Assembly (NCBI GenBank): GCA_003555285.1
Contig: PWGH01000018.1
Coordinates: 1-33,624 of the forward strand
Reading direction: 5' to 3'
Length of the DNA: 33,624 nucleotides
DNA from: Thioalkalivibrio sp.
GTDB taxonomy: Bacteria > Pseudomonadota > Gammaproteobacteria > Ectothiorhodospirales > Ectothiorhodospiraceae
Made by a program: the position numbers and the translations under genes. The first letter of the stretch is position 1. Each line of letters starts with the position of its first letter. The notes under the pieces were generated by a model, which did not search any database, was not told where the DNA came from, and saw only the letters and a program-made list of their open reading frames with translations. Shown here one piece after another: positions 14,229 to 24,299 of the stretch.

Positions 14229-15820
14229 GCGAATTGCGATCGGCCGTGCCGTGGTCCCGCTTGCTGCCCGGAATCGAAGGCGTGCCGCAGACGGTCATCC
14301 GCGACCTGACCCTGCAGAGCCAGGCGGTGACCCCGGGGGCAGCCTTCGTCGCCCTTCAGGGTACCCGGACCCACGGTCTGGCGTTTGCCGCCGAGGCGCT
14401 GGATCGGGGTGCAGTGGCTGTGCTCTGGGACGAAGGCGATCGCGCGCCGCAACCGGATCCGCGGATCCTTCACGTTCCGGGGTTGCGCCGCCGGTTACCG
14501 GAACTGGCGCGTACGTTGTTTGGCATCTGGCCCGCGGACCGGCCGCTGGTGGCCATCACCGGCACCGATGGCAAGACCTCGGTCAGTCACCAGATCAGCG
14601 CGGCGCTGACCCATCTGGGCCGGCGTTGCGCGGTGATCGGGACCCTCGGCGTCGGGGCACCGGGGCAGCTGACACCGACCGCACACACCACGCCCGATGT
14701 GCTGGCCTTGCATCGGCATTTGGCGGCGCTGGCGGCGGCCGGCTACCAGGCCGTGGCTCTGGAGGCCTCGTCGCATGCCCTGGCCCAGGGTCGTCTCGAG
14801 GGTATACACCCCCAGGTGGCGGTGCTGACCCATCTGGGCCGGGACCACCTCGATTATCACGGCTCGCTGGCCGCGTATGCCGAGGCGAAGGCCGCGCTCT
14901 TTCGCCAGCCGGGCCTCGCGGCCTGGGTGCTGAACCGGGACGATGCCTTCGGCCGTCAGCTCCTGGCCGAGTGGGCGCGGGGCGAGCCCGACGCTATGGG
15001 ATCCGGTGGTACGGATTCGGCAGCGGCGCCCCGGCGGTCTCGCTGCTGGACCTATTCGATGCAGGAGCCCGAGGCGGGTGAACACGGAGACGCTCAAATT
15101 CAGACAGGGCACATTCAGGCGCAGCAGGTCCGGGCCTCGGTGCACGGGGTCGACTTCGAGGTCCGGATCGGCACTCAGACGGGCCGTGTGCAGGTGCCGC
15201 TGATCGGGGTGTTTCAAGTCTCGAACCTGCTGGCGACCCTGGCGACCCTGCTCGCCCTGGGGACCCCGGTCGCGGCCGGGATCGCCGCGCTGGGCAAGGT
15301 GCGCGGCGTCCCCGGGCGGATGGAGCGATTTGCGCGGTCCGGTGGGCCGGTGCTGGTGGTCGACTATGCCCACACACCGCGGGCCCTGGAGTCCGCGTTA
15401 CAGGCGCTGCGCCCCCATGCCGAAGGGCGCGTCGCGGTGGTCTTTGGCTGCGGCGGCAATCGCGATGCCGGCAAGCGCGCGCTGATGGGCCAGGTTGCCA
15501 GCCGGCTCGCGGATCGCGTCTTCGTTACCGACGACAATCCCCGCGACGAGGCCCCCGACACCATTCGGCGCGCGATTCTCGCCGGCTGCGACGGGCCCGC
15601 TCGCGTCCGGGAAGTCGGCGATCGGGCCGAGGCGATCGCGCAGGCAGTCCGGGAGGCGCGCGCCGGCGATGTGGTGCTGATCGCCGGCAAGGGGCATGAG
15701 ACCACCCAGCTCATTCGTGGTGTGGAACACCCGTTCAGCGATCGCGAACACGCGGCCGCGCACACGGCAAACGGGCATACGGCAGACGCGCACACGGCGG
15801 ACGGGGAGGCCGGGCGATGA
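14225..15820 (+). CDS. murE: UDP-MurNAc-L-alanyl-D-glutamate:meso-diaminopimelate ligase
   Basis: The 531-aa product adds meso-DAP to the stem peptide, using ATP. It has the P-loop GTDGKTS (113-119), HTTPDVL, ALEASSHALAQGRL and the DNPR motif (437-440) that selects meso-DAP over lysine. It is longer than E. coli MurE (495 aa) for two reasons: a poorly conserved stretch at about residues 256-286, where another frame looks more protein-like, and a His/Thr/Ala tail encoded by three 15-bp repeats (15760-15804). The start is GTG 14225, overlapping the ftsI stop as GTGA; the stop overlaps murF as ATGA. Function is clear despite the oddities, because the catalytic motifs on both sides are intact and in one frame. 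Confidence 0.96.
   Translation: MSELRSAVPWSRLLPGIEGVPQTVIRDLTLQSQAVTPGAAFVALQGTRTHGLAFAAEALDRGAVAVLWDEGDRAPQPDPRILHVPGLRRRLPELARTLFGIWPADRPLVAITGTDGKTSVSHQISAALTHLGRRCAVIGTLGVGAPGQLTPTAHTTPDVLALHRHLAALAAAGYQAVALEASSHALAQGRLEGIHPQVAVLTHLGRDHLDYHGSLAAYAEAKAALFRQPGLAAWVLNRDDAFGRQLLAEWARGEPDAMGSGGTDSAAAPRRSRCWTYSMQEPEAGEHGDAQIQTGHIQAQQVRASVHGVDFEVRIGTQTGRVQVPLIGVFQVSNLLATLATLLALGTPVAAGIAALGKVRGVPGRMERFARSGGPVLVVDYAHTPRALESALQALRPHAEGRVAVVFGCGGNRDAGKRALMGQVASRLADRVFVTDDNPRDEAPDTIRRAILAGCDGPARVREVGDRAEAIAQAVREARAGDVVLIAGKGHETTQLIRGVEHPFSDREHAAAHTANGHTADAHTADGEAGR
15760..15804 (+). repeat. Three tandem 15-bp repeats in the murE 3' end
   Basis: Three contiguous 15-bp units (15760-15774, 15775-15789, 15790-15804) follow the pattern GCACACGGCAAACGG with one to four differences. 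They encode the tail HTANGHTADAHTADG. Unit length is a multiple of three, so gain or loss of units keeps murE in frame. Confidence 0.75.
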
Positions 15821-17193
15821 TCGAGATCACCACCGGCGAATTGGCCGCCGTTCTCGACGCCCCGTTGCAGGGTTCGCCCGAGGTCCGCATTCACGGCGTT
15901 CGTCACGATTCCCGTCAGGCCGAGCCGCAGGCGCTGTTCGTGGCCTTGCATGGGGGGCGTTTCGATGGCCACGACTTCATCCACCCGCAATTGCCGGCCG
16001 CGGCCTTGCTGGTCGAGCGGGCGCTGGAGGATTCGCGACCCCAGGTCGTGGTGCCGGACAGCTTGGCCGCGCTCACGCGTCTGGCCACCTTCTGGCGGTC
16101 GCATTGCCCCGCGCAGGTGGTGGCCCTGACCGGCTCCAACGGCAAGACCACCACCAAGGAGATGCTGCGGGCCATCCTCGCGCAGAGGGGTGTGGTACAT
16201 GCGACCCCGGGCAACTGGAACAACCACATCGGGGTTCCGCTGACCCTGCTCGCGATGCCGGTCACAGCGGATTTTGCGGTGATCGAGATGGGCGCCAATC
16301 ATGCGGGCGAGATCGCGGCCCTGACCCGTTGTGTCCGGCCGCAGGTTGCGTTGCTCCTCAATGCCGGGCGCGCGCACCTGGACGGCTTCGGCAGTCTGGA
16401 GGGGGTGGCTCGGGCCAAGGGTGAGATCTTCCTGGGTCTGCCACCCGAGGGCGGCACGGCGGTGATCAACCTGGACGACGCCTTTGCCGATTACTGGCAC
16501 TCGTTGACGAGTGCGCACCACCGCCTGGGGTTTTCCTTGGGCCCGCAGGGCGAGATCCGGGGGCGCTGGCAGCCGCCGGGGGATCTGGAACTGAGCGTGC
16601 ACGGAACCACCCGGACTCTGTCCCTGGCGGTCCCGGGCCGGCATACCGCCGCGAACGCGCTGGCGGCGGCGGCGGCAGCCAGTGCCCTGGGCTGCGGGAT
16701 CGACGCCATCGTCCAGGGCTTGCAGCACTGGCAGCCGGTGGCCGGGCGCCTGCGCGCCTATCGCCATGTCAGCGGCGCCCGCATCTGGGATGACACCTAC
16801 AACGCGAATCCGGAGAGCCTGGCTGCGGCCCTCGAGGTGCTGGCGGCCGAATCCGGGGTCCGGGTTCTGGTGCTCGGCGATATGAACGAACTGGGACCCA
16901 CTGCCGCGGCGTTGCATGCCGAGATGGGGCGCCGTGCCCGTACCGCGGGCGTGCGCCAGCTGTTCGCGCTCGGGGCCCTGACGCCCGCGGCGGTCAAGGC
17001 CTTCGGCGCTGGCGGTCACTGGTTCTCCACGCAGGAGGCCCTGGCCGAGGCACTGGAGAAGGGCCTGCGCCGGGAGACCATTGTGTTGGTGAAGGGCTCC
17101 CGCAGTCAGCGCATGGAGGGCATCCTCGATCGGCTCGAGCTGGAACCGATCGGCAGCACCGAGGAGGCCGCTGATGCTCCTGGCGCTCGCTGA
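15817..17193 (+). CDS. murF: UDP-MurNAc-tripeptide:D-alanyl-D-alanine ligase
   Basis: The 458-aa product (E. coli 452) adds D-Ala-D-Ala, completing UDP-MurNAc-pentapeptide. Domains in order: N-terminal uridine-binding domain ([17 protein letters not shown], about 28-44); ATPase domain with P-loop GSNGKTTTK (106-114) and [13 protein letters not shown]; and a C-terminal Rossmann-like domain with the family motif [16 protein letters not shown] and [13 protein letters not shown] 15817 overlaps the murE stop; the 3' end overlaps mraY by 20 bp. The Ddl enzyme that supplies its substrate is encoded in the same operon at 24296. Confidence 0.97.
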   Translation: MIEITTGELAAVLDAPLQGSPEVRIHGVRHDSRQAEPQALFVALHGGRFDGHDFIHPQLPAAALLVERALEDSRPQVVVPDSLAALTRLATFWRSHCPAQVVALTGSNGKTTTKEMLRAILAQRGVVHATPGNWNNHIGVPLTLLAMPVTADFAVIEMGANHAGEIAALTRCVRPQVALLLNAGRAHLDGFGSLEGVARAKGEIFLGLPPEGGTAVINLDDAFADYWHSLTSAHHRLGFSLGPQGEIRGRWQPPGDLELSVHGTTRTLSLAVPGRHTAANALAAAAAASALGCGIDAIVQGLQHWQPVAGRLRAYRHVSGARIWDDTYNANPESLAAALEVLAAESGVRVLVLGDMNELGPTAAALHAEMGRRARTAGVRQLFALGALTPAAVKAFGAGGHWFSTQEALAEALEKGLRRETIVLVKGSRSQRMEGILDRLELEPIGSTEEAADAPGAR

Positions 17194-18259
17194 ATATCTC
17201 ACGCAGTTTCATACCGGTTTCACGGTCTTCCAATACCTGACCCTGCGTTCCATCCTCGGAGTGGTGACCGCCCTGGCTATTGCGCTGTTGGTCGGCCCGG
17301 CCATGATCCGGCGCCTGACCATCGAGAAGATCGGTCAGCAGATCCGCAGCGACGGACCCGAATCCCACCTGTCGAAGGCGGGAACCCCCACGATGGGCGG
17401 GGCGCTGATCCTGGTCGCCGTCGCGGTCGCCACGTTGCTCTGGAGCGATCTGAGCAACCGCTTCGTCTGGATCGTGCTGCTGACCACGCTGGCTTTCGGC
17501 GGGATCGGGGGCTGGGACGACTACCTGAAGCTGCGCTACGGCAACAGCCGAGGGCTGACGGCCCGCACCAAACTGGCCTGGCAATCGGTCTTTGCGATCA
17601 TCGCCGCACTGGTGATCCTGGCCACCGCGCAGTCGGCGGTGGAAACCACCTTTTTCGTGCCGGTGTTCAAGGACGTGGAGTTGCACCTGGTCTGGTGGTT
17701 GTTCATCCCGTTGGTCTGGCTGGTGGTGGTCGGGGCGTCCAACGCAGTCAACCTGACCGATGGCCTGGATGGGCTCGCGATCATGCCGGCGGTGCTGGTG
17801 GCCGGAGCCCTCGGGGTCTTCGCCTATGCCGCTGGCCATGCCGTGTTTGCCGAATACCTAGGTGTCCCCGCAGTGCCTGGGGTCGGCGAGGTCGTGGTGT
17901 TTGCGGCCGCACTGGTCGGTGCCGGGCTGGGCTTTCTCTGGTTCAATGCCTATCCGGCGCAGGTCTTCATGGGCGATGTCGGGGCGTTGGCGCTCGGTGC
18001 GGCACTGGGCATGCTGGCCATCCTCAGCCGTCAGGAGCTGGTCTTGCTGATCATGGGTGGCATCTTCGTGATCGAGACCGTGTCGGTGATGCTGCAGGTG
18101 GCCTCCTACAAGCTGACCGGTCGGCGCATGTTCCGTATGGCCCCGATTCACCACCACTTCGAACTGAAGGGCTGGCCGGAGCCGCGGGTGATCGTGCGGT
18201 TCTGGATCCTGACCGTGGTCTTCGTGCTGATCGGTCTGGCGACCCTGAAGATCCGATGA
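17174..18259 (+). CDS. mraY: Phospho-MurNAc-pentapeptide translocase (lipid I synthase)
   Basis: This polytopic inner-membrane enzyme (361 aa; E. coli 360) transfers phospho-MurNAc-pentapeptide to undecaprenyl phosphate. The conserved N-terminus ([20 protein letters not shown]) and KAGTPTMGG match the family. The catalytic Asp pair is D115/D116 in GWDDYLKLR, at the same numbers as E. coli. The Mg/substrate loop [10 protein letters not shown] has D196, and [10 protein letters not shown] and the [17 protein letters not shown] loop are all present. About ten hydrophobic helices can be counted. It begins 20 bp inside murF, the longest overlap in the cluster, and ends in an ATGA overlap with murD. 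Confidence 0.97.
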   Translation: MLLALAEYLTQFHTGFTVFQYLTLRSILGVVTALAIALLVGPAMIRRLTIEKIGQQIRSDGPESHLSKAGTPTMGGALILVAVAVATLLWSDLSNRFVWIVLLTTLAFGGIGGWDDYLKLRYGNSRGLTARTKLAWQSVFAIIAALVILATAQSAVETTFFVPVFKDVELHLVWWLFIPLVWLVVVGASNAVNLTDGLDGLAIMPAVLVAGALGVFAYAAGHAVFAEYLGVPAVPGVGEVVVFAAALVGAGLGFLWFNAYPAQVFMGDVGALALGAALGMLAILSRQELVLLIMGGIFVIETVSVMLQVASYKLTGRRMFRMAPIHHHFELKGWPEPRVIVRFWILTVVFVLIGLATLKIR

Positions 18260-19614
18260 TCGCCTACCCCGCCCAGCCGCATCGCAGGACCCTGATTGTC
18301 GGGCTCGGGGCCACGGGGCTGTCGGTCGCCCGCCATTTGTCGGCCTGCGGCGAGGAGTATCAGGTCACGGACACCCGGGAGGCGCCGCCGGGCCTGCAGC
18401 GGTTGGCCAACCTCCCGGGCGGCGAGCTGCGTTGGGTGGGGTCCCTGGCGGCGATCGATGCCGCTGAATGGTCTCGAATCATCGTGTCGCCCGGGGTGTC
18501 GGTGGCCTTGCCGGCCTTGCAGCGCGCGGCGAGCGCCGGTGCCGAGATCGTCGGTGATATCGAACTCTTCGCGCGCGCTGCTCACCAACCGGTGATCGCG
18601 ATCACCGGTTCCAATGGCAAGAGCACGGTCACGGCGCTGACCGGGGCCTTGCTGGAGGCCCTCGGACACACGGTGGCCCTGGGCGGCAACTTCGGAACCC
18701 CGGCACTCGACCTGCTGGGGCAGGGCGCGGATCTCCATGTGCTGGAATTGTCGAGTTTCCAGCTGGAAACCACCTTCAGCCTGCACCCGGCCAGTGCCGC
18801 CATTCTGAACATCTCGGCTGATCACCTGGACCGCTACCCGAATCTGGAGGCCTATGCTGCGGCCAAGGCCCGGATCCTGATCGGCGCGAAACAGGGGGTG
18901 TTGAACCGCGCGGATCCGCTGCTGCAGGCCTTGTCCGGCCCGGCATTCTGCATCCGATTCGGTCCGGACGCCCCGTCCGGGCCGGCCGACTTCGGGCTTC
19001 GGACCCTCCATGGCGAGCCGTGGCTGGTGCAGGGCGAGCGACCCGTGCTGGCGGCGCGGGAACTGGCCCTGCAGGGGCGTCACAACTGGCTCAATGTGCT
19101 GGCGAGTCTGGCCTTGATCCAACCTTGGGTGGGGGACCCCGAGGCGCCGTCCAACGCGCCACTGCTGGACGTGCTGCGGGGGTTCGCCGGGCTGCCTCAT
19201 CGGTCGCAGCGGGTCGCGCAGCGCGCCGGGGTCGATTACGTAAACGACTCCAAGGGCACCAACGTCGGCGCGACCCTGGCGGCGATTCGCGGTGTCAGCG
19301 GCCCGGTGATCCTGATTGCTGGCGGCCAGGGCAAGGACCAGGACTTCGCGCCGCTGGTGGACGCGTTGGTGGGCAAGGCCCGCGGGGTGGTGCTGCTGGG
19401 CATCGACGCGCCGCGGATCGCCCGGGTGCTGCAGGGGCTGGTGCCGCTGCAGCGGGCTGCCAGCATGGAGGCGGCCGTGGTGCAGGCGGCGGCCTGGGCG
19501 CAGCCCGGGGACACGGTGCTGTTGTCGCCCGCCTGCGCGAGTCAGGACATGTTCGCCGATTATGCCGAGCGCGGCGCGTGCTTCGCGGCCGCGGTACGGG
19601 AGTTGGCGCCATGA
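18256..19614 (+). CDS. murD: UDP-MurNAc-L-alanine:D-glutamate ligase
   Basis: The cytoplasmic Mur ligase (452 aa; E. coli 438) adds D-Glu. It has an N-terminal Rossmann-like uridine-binding domain ([16 protein letters not shown], 13-28), the ATP P-loop GSNGKST (118-124), [11 protein letters not shown] and [11 protein letters not shown]-terminal domain with [28 protein letters not shown] and [19 protein letters not shown] follows; all are family signatures. The frame is open far upstream (to 17695), but that part is an alternative frame of mraY; ATG 18256 in the ATGA overlap gives the normal size. The stop overlaps ftsW by 4 bp. Confidence 0.97.
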   Translation: MIAYPAQPHRRTLIVGLGATGLSVARHLSACGEEYQVTDTREAPPGLQRLANLPGGELRWVGSLAAIDAAEWSRIIVSPGVSVALPALQRAASAGAEIVGDIELFARAAHQPVIAITGSNGKSTVTALTGALLEALGHTVALGGNFGTPALDLLGQGADLHVLELSSFQLETTFSLHPASAAILNISADHLDRYPNLEAYAAAKARILIGAKQGVLNRADPLLQALSGPAFCIRFGPDAPSGPADFGLRTLHGEPWLVQGERPVLAARELALQGRHNWLNVLASLALIQPWVGDPEAPSNAPLLDVLRGFAGLPHRSQRVAQRAGVDYVNDSKGTNVGATLAAIRGVSGPVILIAGGQGKDQDFAPLVDALVGKARGVVLLGIDAPRIARVLQGLVPLQRAASMEAAVVQAAAWAQPGDTVLLSPACASQDMFADYAERGACFAAAVRELAP

Positions 19615-20840
19615 TCCGCCCGCTCTCCCTGTCCGTGGTCGGTCGGTCGCGCTGGGCCGTGATCGACCCGCCGCTGGTTCTGGTCGTGCTGGGGCTGCTC
19701 GGGCTGGGCTTGGTGATGGTCGCCTCGGCGTCCCTGGACTTGGCCGATCGCAACTTCGGCAATGCCTATCATTTCTTTCATCGGCAGCTGTTCTTCGCCG
19801 TGCTGGGCTTCGCGGCCGCCCTGTTCTTCTGGTCGGTTCCACTGCGGCGCTGGGAGACAGCGGGACCCTTGTTGTTGCTGTTGATCCTGGTGTTGCTGAT
19901 CGCGGTCCTGTTTCCGGGCGTGGGTCGGACGGTCAATGGCGCCACCCGCTGGATCCCGCTGGGGGTGTTCAATCTCCAGGTTTCGGAGCCGGTGAAGCTG
20001 TTGGCCGTGCTGTATCTGTCGGGCTACATCGTCCGCCACTACTCCAACCTGCGTCTGCATTTTCTTGGCTTCATGCGCCCGCTGATCGTGCTCGGACTCG
20101 GCACGGTGCTGTTGCTGTTGCAACCGGATTTCGGGGCCGCGGCGATTCTGCTGGCCATCGGCATGGGCATGCTGTTCCTGGCCGGGGCCAAGCTCTGGCA
20201 GTTCGCCACACTGGGTGCGACGATTCTCGCGGCGATGTCGGTGCTCGTGGTGCTGACGCCGTATCGAATGGCGCGCCTGACCGCCTTTCTGGATCCCTGG
20301 CAGGATCCCTTCGCCACGGGCTTCCAGCTGACCCAGTCGTTGATTGCGATCGGTTCGGGAGCGTGGTTCGGCACCGGCCTGGGGGGCAGTGTGCAGAAGC
20401 TCTTCTACCTGCCCGAGGCCCACAACGACTTTCTGTTCGCCGTGTTTGCGGAGGAATTCGGCTTTGTCGGCGTGGCGCTGCTGATCGCCCTGTTCGCCGT
20501 GCTGGTCTGGCGCTGTTTTGTGATCGGTCTGTTGGCCGAGCGGGGTGGGCATGCCTTCGGTTCGCATGTTGCCTTCGGCATCGGCATCTGGATCGGTCTG
20601 CAGGCCGCGGTGAATGTGGCGGTAAACATGGGCCTGCTGCCGACCAAGGGTCTGACGCTGCCCTTCCTGAGTTATGGCGGCAGTTCGCTGATCGTGACCA
20701 TGGCCGCCATCGGGCTGCTGTTGCGGGTGCATCGGGAGTCCCAGGTGCCGGTGCCCCGCAGCCAGGTTTCTGGAACCCGGGCATCTCAAAACCGGGCATC
20801 TCAAACCCGGGCATCTCAAACCCGGGGGGACGCCGCATGA
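19611..20840 (+). CDS. ftsW: FtsW, septal SEDS peptidoglycan glycosyltransferase
   Basis: The polytopic membrane protein (409 aa; E. coli 414) polymerises lipid II at the septum with FtsI. Family features: VMVASASLDLADRNFGNAYH after the first helix, NGATRWIPLGVFNLQVSEPVKL (about 110-131), LLLQPDFGAA, the YRMARLTAFLDPWQDPFATGFQLTQSLIAIGSG loop, LPEAHNDFLFAVFAEEFG, and MGLLPTKGLTLPFLSYGGSS at the end. About ten membrane helices. The C-terminal tail is unusual: three RASQ units encoded by a 15-bp tandem repeat. ATG 19611 overlaps the murD stop; an upstream open stretch is murD in another frame. Confidence 0.97.
   Translation: MIRPLSLSVVGRSRWAVIDPPLVLVVLGLLGLGLVMVASASLDLADRNFGNAYHFFHRQLFFAVLGFAAALFFWSVPLRRWETAGPLLLLLILVLLIAVLFPGVGRTVNGATRWIPLGVFNLQVSEPVKLLAVLYLSGYIVRHYSNLRLHFLGFMRPLIVLGLGTVLLLLQPDFGAAAILLAIGMGMLFLAGAKLWQFATLGATILAAMSVLVVLTPYRMARLTAFLDPWQDPFATGFQLTQSLIAIGSGAWFGTGLGGSVQKLFYLPEAHNDFLFAVFAEEFGFVGVALLIALFAVLVWRCFVIGLLAERGGHAFGSHVAFGIGIWIGLQAAVNVAVNMGLLPTKGLTLPFLSYGGSSLIVTMAAIGLLLRVHRESQVPVPRSQVSGTRASQNRASQTRASQTRGDAA
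20776..20826 (+). repeat. 15-bp tandem repeat (3.4 copies) at the ftsW 3' end
   Basis: CCCGGGCATCTCAAA occurs at 20776-20790, 20791-20805 (one mismatch, A for the first C) and 20806-20820, plus a partial CCCGGG at 20821-20826. It encodes a TRASQ/NRASQ tail on FtsW. The partial unit merges into GGGGGGA (20824-20830), the ribosome binding site of murG 6 nt before its ATG. Confidence 0.85.
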
Positions 20841-21958
20841 ATGCGGAGGGCACCCCCATGGCGCCGACGATGCCGCACGTCCTGGTGATGGCCGGCGGCA
20901 CCGGCGGCCATGTCTTTCCCGGGTTGGCGTTGGCCGCCGCCCTGCGGGAACGCGGCTGCCGGGTCTCCTGGCTGGGCACGACGCAGGGGATCGAGGCCAC
21001 GCTGGTGCCCCAAGCGGGCATCGAATTGCATACGTTGCCGGTGGTGGGTCTACGCGGCAAGGGGCTGGTCGGTCGCCTGCTCGCACCCTGGCGGCTGGGC
21101 CTGTCCCTGTGGGCGGCACTGGCGCTGATGCTGCGTCTGCGACCCACGGTGGTGGTGGGCTTTGGCGGGTACGCCAGTGGTCCGGGTGGGCTGTTGGCCT
21201 CGGCGCTGGGCCGGCCGTTGCTGGTGCATGAACAAAACGCGGTGGCCGGACTGACCAACCGCTGGCTGGCCCGGATCGCCGATCAGGTCTTTGCCGGCTT
21301 TCCGGACAGCTTTCCGGAACAGGTGCCCTGCCGGACCGTCGGTAACCCGGTGCGCCGGGCGATTGCCGAACTCCGTCCTCCGGCCGAGCGCTGGGGGGAA
21401 CGTTCGGGCCCCCTGCATGTGCTGGTGCTGGGGGGTAGCCTGGGTGCACGAACCCTGAATCAGGTCCTGCCGGCGGCGTTGGCGCGGCTGCCCGAGGGCG
21501 AGCGGCCAGAGGTGCGCCATCAGGCCGGCGAGCGAACCCTGGCGCTGGCGCTCGAAGCCTACCAGCGGGCCGGAGTGACGGCCGAGGTCAGTGCCTTCAT
21601 CGAGGACATGGCCGCGGCTTACGCCTGGGCGGATCTTGTCGTTTGCCGCGCCGGCGCACTCACCGTCGCCGAGATCGCGGCCGCGGGCCTGCCCGCCGTC
21701 TTCGTGCCCTATCCCCATGCGGTGGATGACCACCAGACCGCCAATGCCGAAAGCCTGGTGACCGCCGGCGCTGCATGGTCGATTCCGGATGCCGCGCTGA
21801 CCCCGGCGGCGCTGGCGACGCTACTTGCAGGGCTGGATCGGGAGATGCTGCTGGAGCGGGCGGAAAAGGCCCGCGCCGAGGCCCGGATCGATGCCACTGA
21901 ACACCTGGTGGCCGCCTGCTTGCAGGCAGTCCCGGCACCCAAAAGGACAGCCCGATGA
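20837..21958 (+). CDS. murG: UDP-GlcNAc:lipid I GlcNAc transferase (lipid II synthase)
   Basis: This 373-aa peripheral inner-membrane glycosyltransferase (GT28, GT-B fold) converts lipid I to lipid II. Signatures: [15 protein letters not shown] (19-33), [57 protein letters not shown] at the domain hinge, and [34 protein letters not shown] for UDP-GlcNAc. ATG 20837 lies in the ftsW stop (ATGA) and has a strong GGGGGGA site. About 12 residues precede the conserved start, so later in-frame ATGs at 20858 or 20870 remain possible. Confidence 0.97.
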   Translation: MNAEGTPMAPTMPHVLVMAGGTGGHVFPGLALAAALRERGCRVSWLGTTQGIEATLVPQAGIELHTLPVVGLRGKGLVGRLLAPWRLGLSLWAALALMLRLRPTVVVGFGGYASGPGGLLASALGRPLLVHEQNAVAGLTNRWLARIADQVFAGFPDSFPEQVPCRTVGNPVRRAIAELRPPAERWGERSGPLHVLVLGGSLGARTLNQVLPAALARLPEGERPEVRHQAGERTLALALEAYQRAGVTAEVSAFIEDMAAAYAWADLVVCRAGALTVAEIAAAGLPAVFVPYPHAVDDHQTANAESLVTAGAAWSIPDAALTPAALATLLAGLDREMLLERAEKARAEARIDATEHLVAACLQAVPAPKRTAR

Positions 21959-23379
21959 ATGCACCCACCGCACCGCAACAGGCCATGCGCCGGATCCGGC
22001 GAATTCACTGTATCGGTATCGGCGGTTCCGGCATGGGCGGCATCGCCGAGGTCCTGCATCAGCTCGGCTACCATGTCTCCGGCTCCGATCTGCAGGACTC
22101 GACGATGACCCGGCGCCTGACCGAACTCGGTATCCCGATTACCCGCGAGCATGGCGCGGCCAATGTGGTGGCGGCGGATGTGGTGGTCGTGTCCAGCGCC
22201 ATTGATCCGACCAACCCGGAGGTCGATGCCGCGCGCCGACGCGGAATCCCGATCGTGCGCCGCGCCGAGATGCTGGCCGAGCTGATGCGCTTTCGCTTCG
22301 GTATCGCGGTGGCCGGTACACACGGCAAGACCACCACCACCAGCCTGATTGCGAGCATCCTCGGCGAGGCCGGGCTGGATCCTACCTTCGTGATCGGCGG
22401 GCGCCTGAACAGCACCGCGAGCCATTCCTGCCTGGGCCAGGGGGCCTATCTGGTCGCCGAGGCCGATGAGAGCGATGCCTCCTTTTTGCACCTGCAGCCG
22501 ATGATCAGCGTCGTGACCAACATCGACGCCGATCACCTGGCGACCTATCAAAACGACTTCGGACGCCTGCGCGAAACCTTCCTGGAGTTCCTGCACCACC
22601 TGCCTTTCTATGGCCTGGCGGTGCTGTGCATCGACGATCCCGAGGTGCGTTCGTTGATGGAGCGTCTGGAACGGCCCCGGCTCACCTACGGGATCGAGGC
22701 GCCGGCTGATGTCCGGGCCGTGAACCTGCGCCAACACGGCGTGCGCACCCACTTCGATCTGCACCTGCCGGACACGGCCCCCTTTGCCGTGACTCTGAAC
22801 TTGCCCGGTCGGCACAACGTACTCAATGCTCTGGCGGCGGTGGCAGTGGCGCATGAACTCGAGGTGAGCCCGGCGGCATTGCAGCGCGCGTTGGAGGGAT
22901 TCCAGGGCATTGGGCGGCGGTTCCAGGTGCAGGAATGCCCGATCCCCGGCGGCACGGTGACCCTGGTCGACGACTATGGTCACCATCCGCGCGAGATCGC
23001 CGCGACCCTGGAGGCGGCGCGCGCCGCCTGGCCGGGCCGGCGCATCGTGCTGGTGTTTCAGCCGCATCGCTTCACCCGCACTCGCGATCTGTTCGAGGAT
23101 TTTGCCGAGGTGTTGTCGAGCCCCGATGGCCTGGTGCTGCTCGATGTTTATCGTGCCGGCGAGACTCCGATCGCCAGTGCCGATGGGCGCAGCCTGGCCC
23201 GTGCCATTCGCCTGCGCGGCCGTGTCGAACCGGTCTTCGTCGAGTCCGTGGACGACGTGCCCGCGATTCTCTCGGGCCTGCTGCAGCCGCAGGACGTGGT
23301 GATCACCCAGGGGGCGGGTGACGTCGGCCAGCTGGCCGCTCGACTGCCCCAGGCCCTGCTGGGCGCTGCGTCATGCTGA
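21955..23379 (+). CDS. murC: UDP-MurNAc:L-alanine ligase
   Basis: The 474-aa product (E. coli 491) adds the first amino acid of the stem peptide. Markers in order: [23 protein letters not shown] near the N-terminus (17-39), the P-loop [10 protein letters not shown] (121-130), [28 protein letters not shown], and the C-terminal [15 protein letters not shown] and [14 protein letters not shown]. The start at ATG 21955 overlaps the murG stop. The 3' end overlaps murB by 7 bp. Confidence 0.97.
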   Translation: MNAPTAPQQAMRRIRRIHCIGIGGSGMGGIAEVLHQLGYHVSGSDLQDSTMTRRLTELGIPITREHGAANVVAADVVVVSSAIDPTNPEVDAARRRGIPIVRRAEMLAELMRFRFGIAVAGTHGKTTTTSLIASILGEAGLDPTFVIGGRLNSTASHSCLGQGAYLVAEADESDASFLHLQPMISVVTNIDADHLATYQNDFGRLRETFLEFLHHLPFYGLAVLCIDDPEVRSLMERLERPRLTYGIEAPADVRAVNLRQHGVRTHFDLHLPDTAPFAVTLNLPGRHNVLNALAAVAVAHELEVSPAALQRALEGFQGIGRRFQVQECPIPGGTVTLVDDYGHHPREIAATLEAARAAWPGRRIVLVFQPHRFTRTRDLFEDFAEVLSSPDGLVLLDVYRAGETPIASADGRSLARAIRLRGRVEPVFVESVDDVPAILSGLLQPQDVVITQGAGDVGQLAARLPQALLGAASC

Positions 23380-24299
23380 CGCATCTGGCCAATCTCACCG
23401 TGCGCGGGCGCCTGGAGCGGGACGTCCCGCTGGCTCCGTTGACCTCCTGGCGGGTCGGCGGCCCGGCCGACTGGGTGTTCGAGCCCGAGGATGCAGACGA
23501 CCTTGTTCACTTTCTCGCCTCGATTCCCGACACCCTGCCGCGGATGGTGCTGGGGCTGGGCAGCAATGTGCTGATCCGCGACGGGGGTTTGAAAGGAGTG
23601 GTGATCCACCTCGCCGGGAGCCTGAACCAGCGTCTGCGTCTGGACCCGGAGCGGGTCGAGTTGGGCGCGGGCCTGGCCTGTGCCCAGGGGGCGCGCTACT
23701 GCGCCGCCGAGGGGCTGACGGGGGCGGAATTCCTGGCCGGGATCCCGGGCACGGTCGGCGGGGCGTTGGCGATGAACGCCGGGGCCTGGGGGGGCGAGAT
23801 CTGGCCCCTGGTGGACTGGGTCGAGGTCATCGACGGTTCGGGGTTGCGTCACATGCGCGGGCCGGCGGATTACCGCATCGGTTACCGCACCGTCGAGAAC
23901 GTTGAGAGTGACGAGGGCGTTGGAGGCGAATTCTTCCTGCGCGCGGTCCTGCGGCTGACCCCGGGGGATCCCGAGGCGGGCCGGGCGCGCATCCAGGCGC
24001 TGTTGCGCGAACGCGCGGCGACGCAGCCCCAGGGCGTGCCCTCCTGCGGATCGGTGTTTCGCAATCCCGAAGGCGGGCATGCGGCGGCGCTGATCGAGCA
24101 GGCGGGGCTGAAGGGCCTGCGCCGGGGCGGCGCCGAGATCTCCCGCAAGCACGCGAATTTTCTGACCCACGACGGCACCGCCACGGCGGCGGACATCGAG
24201 GGGTTGATTCATGAGGTGCAGGCCCGGGTGGAGGCGCGCTTTGGCGTGCGTCTGCAGCCCGAGGTCCGCGTGATCGGACGCCAGGAGACACAGGCATGA
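23373..24299 (+). CDS. murB: UDP-N-acetylenolpyruvoylglucosamine reductase, short (type II-like) form
   Basis: The FAD- and NADPH-dependent enzyme makes UDP-MurNAc, the substrate of MurC encoded just upstream. It has an FAD domain with [12 protein letters not shown] (24-35), [13 protein letters not shown] and [20 protein letters not shown] (123-142); Y167/R168 in the substrate domain; the proton donor S227 in SCGSVFRNP; and E297 near the C-terminus. At 308 aa it is shorter than E. coli MurB (342 aa), and the [15 protein letters not shown] block matches type II MurB. E. coli and Pseudomonas keep murB elsewhere; here it sits between murC and ddlB. It overlaps murC by 7 bp and ddlB by 4 bp. Confidence 0.96.
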   Translation: MLTHLANLTVRGRLERDVPLAPLTSWRVGGPADWVFEPEDADDLVHFLASIPDTLPRMVLGLGSNVLIRDGGLKGVVIHLAGSLNQRLRLDPERVELGAGLACAQGARYCAAEGLTGAEFLAGIPGTVGGALAMNAGAWGGEIWPLVDWVEVIDGSGLRHMRGPADYRIGYRTVENVESDEGVGGEFFLRAVLRLTPGDPEAGRARIQALLRERAATQPQGVPSCGSVFRNPEGGHAAALIEQAGLKGLRRGGAEISRKHANFLTHDGTATAADIEGLIHEVQARVEARFGVRLQPEVRVIGRQETQA

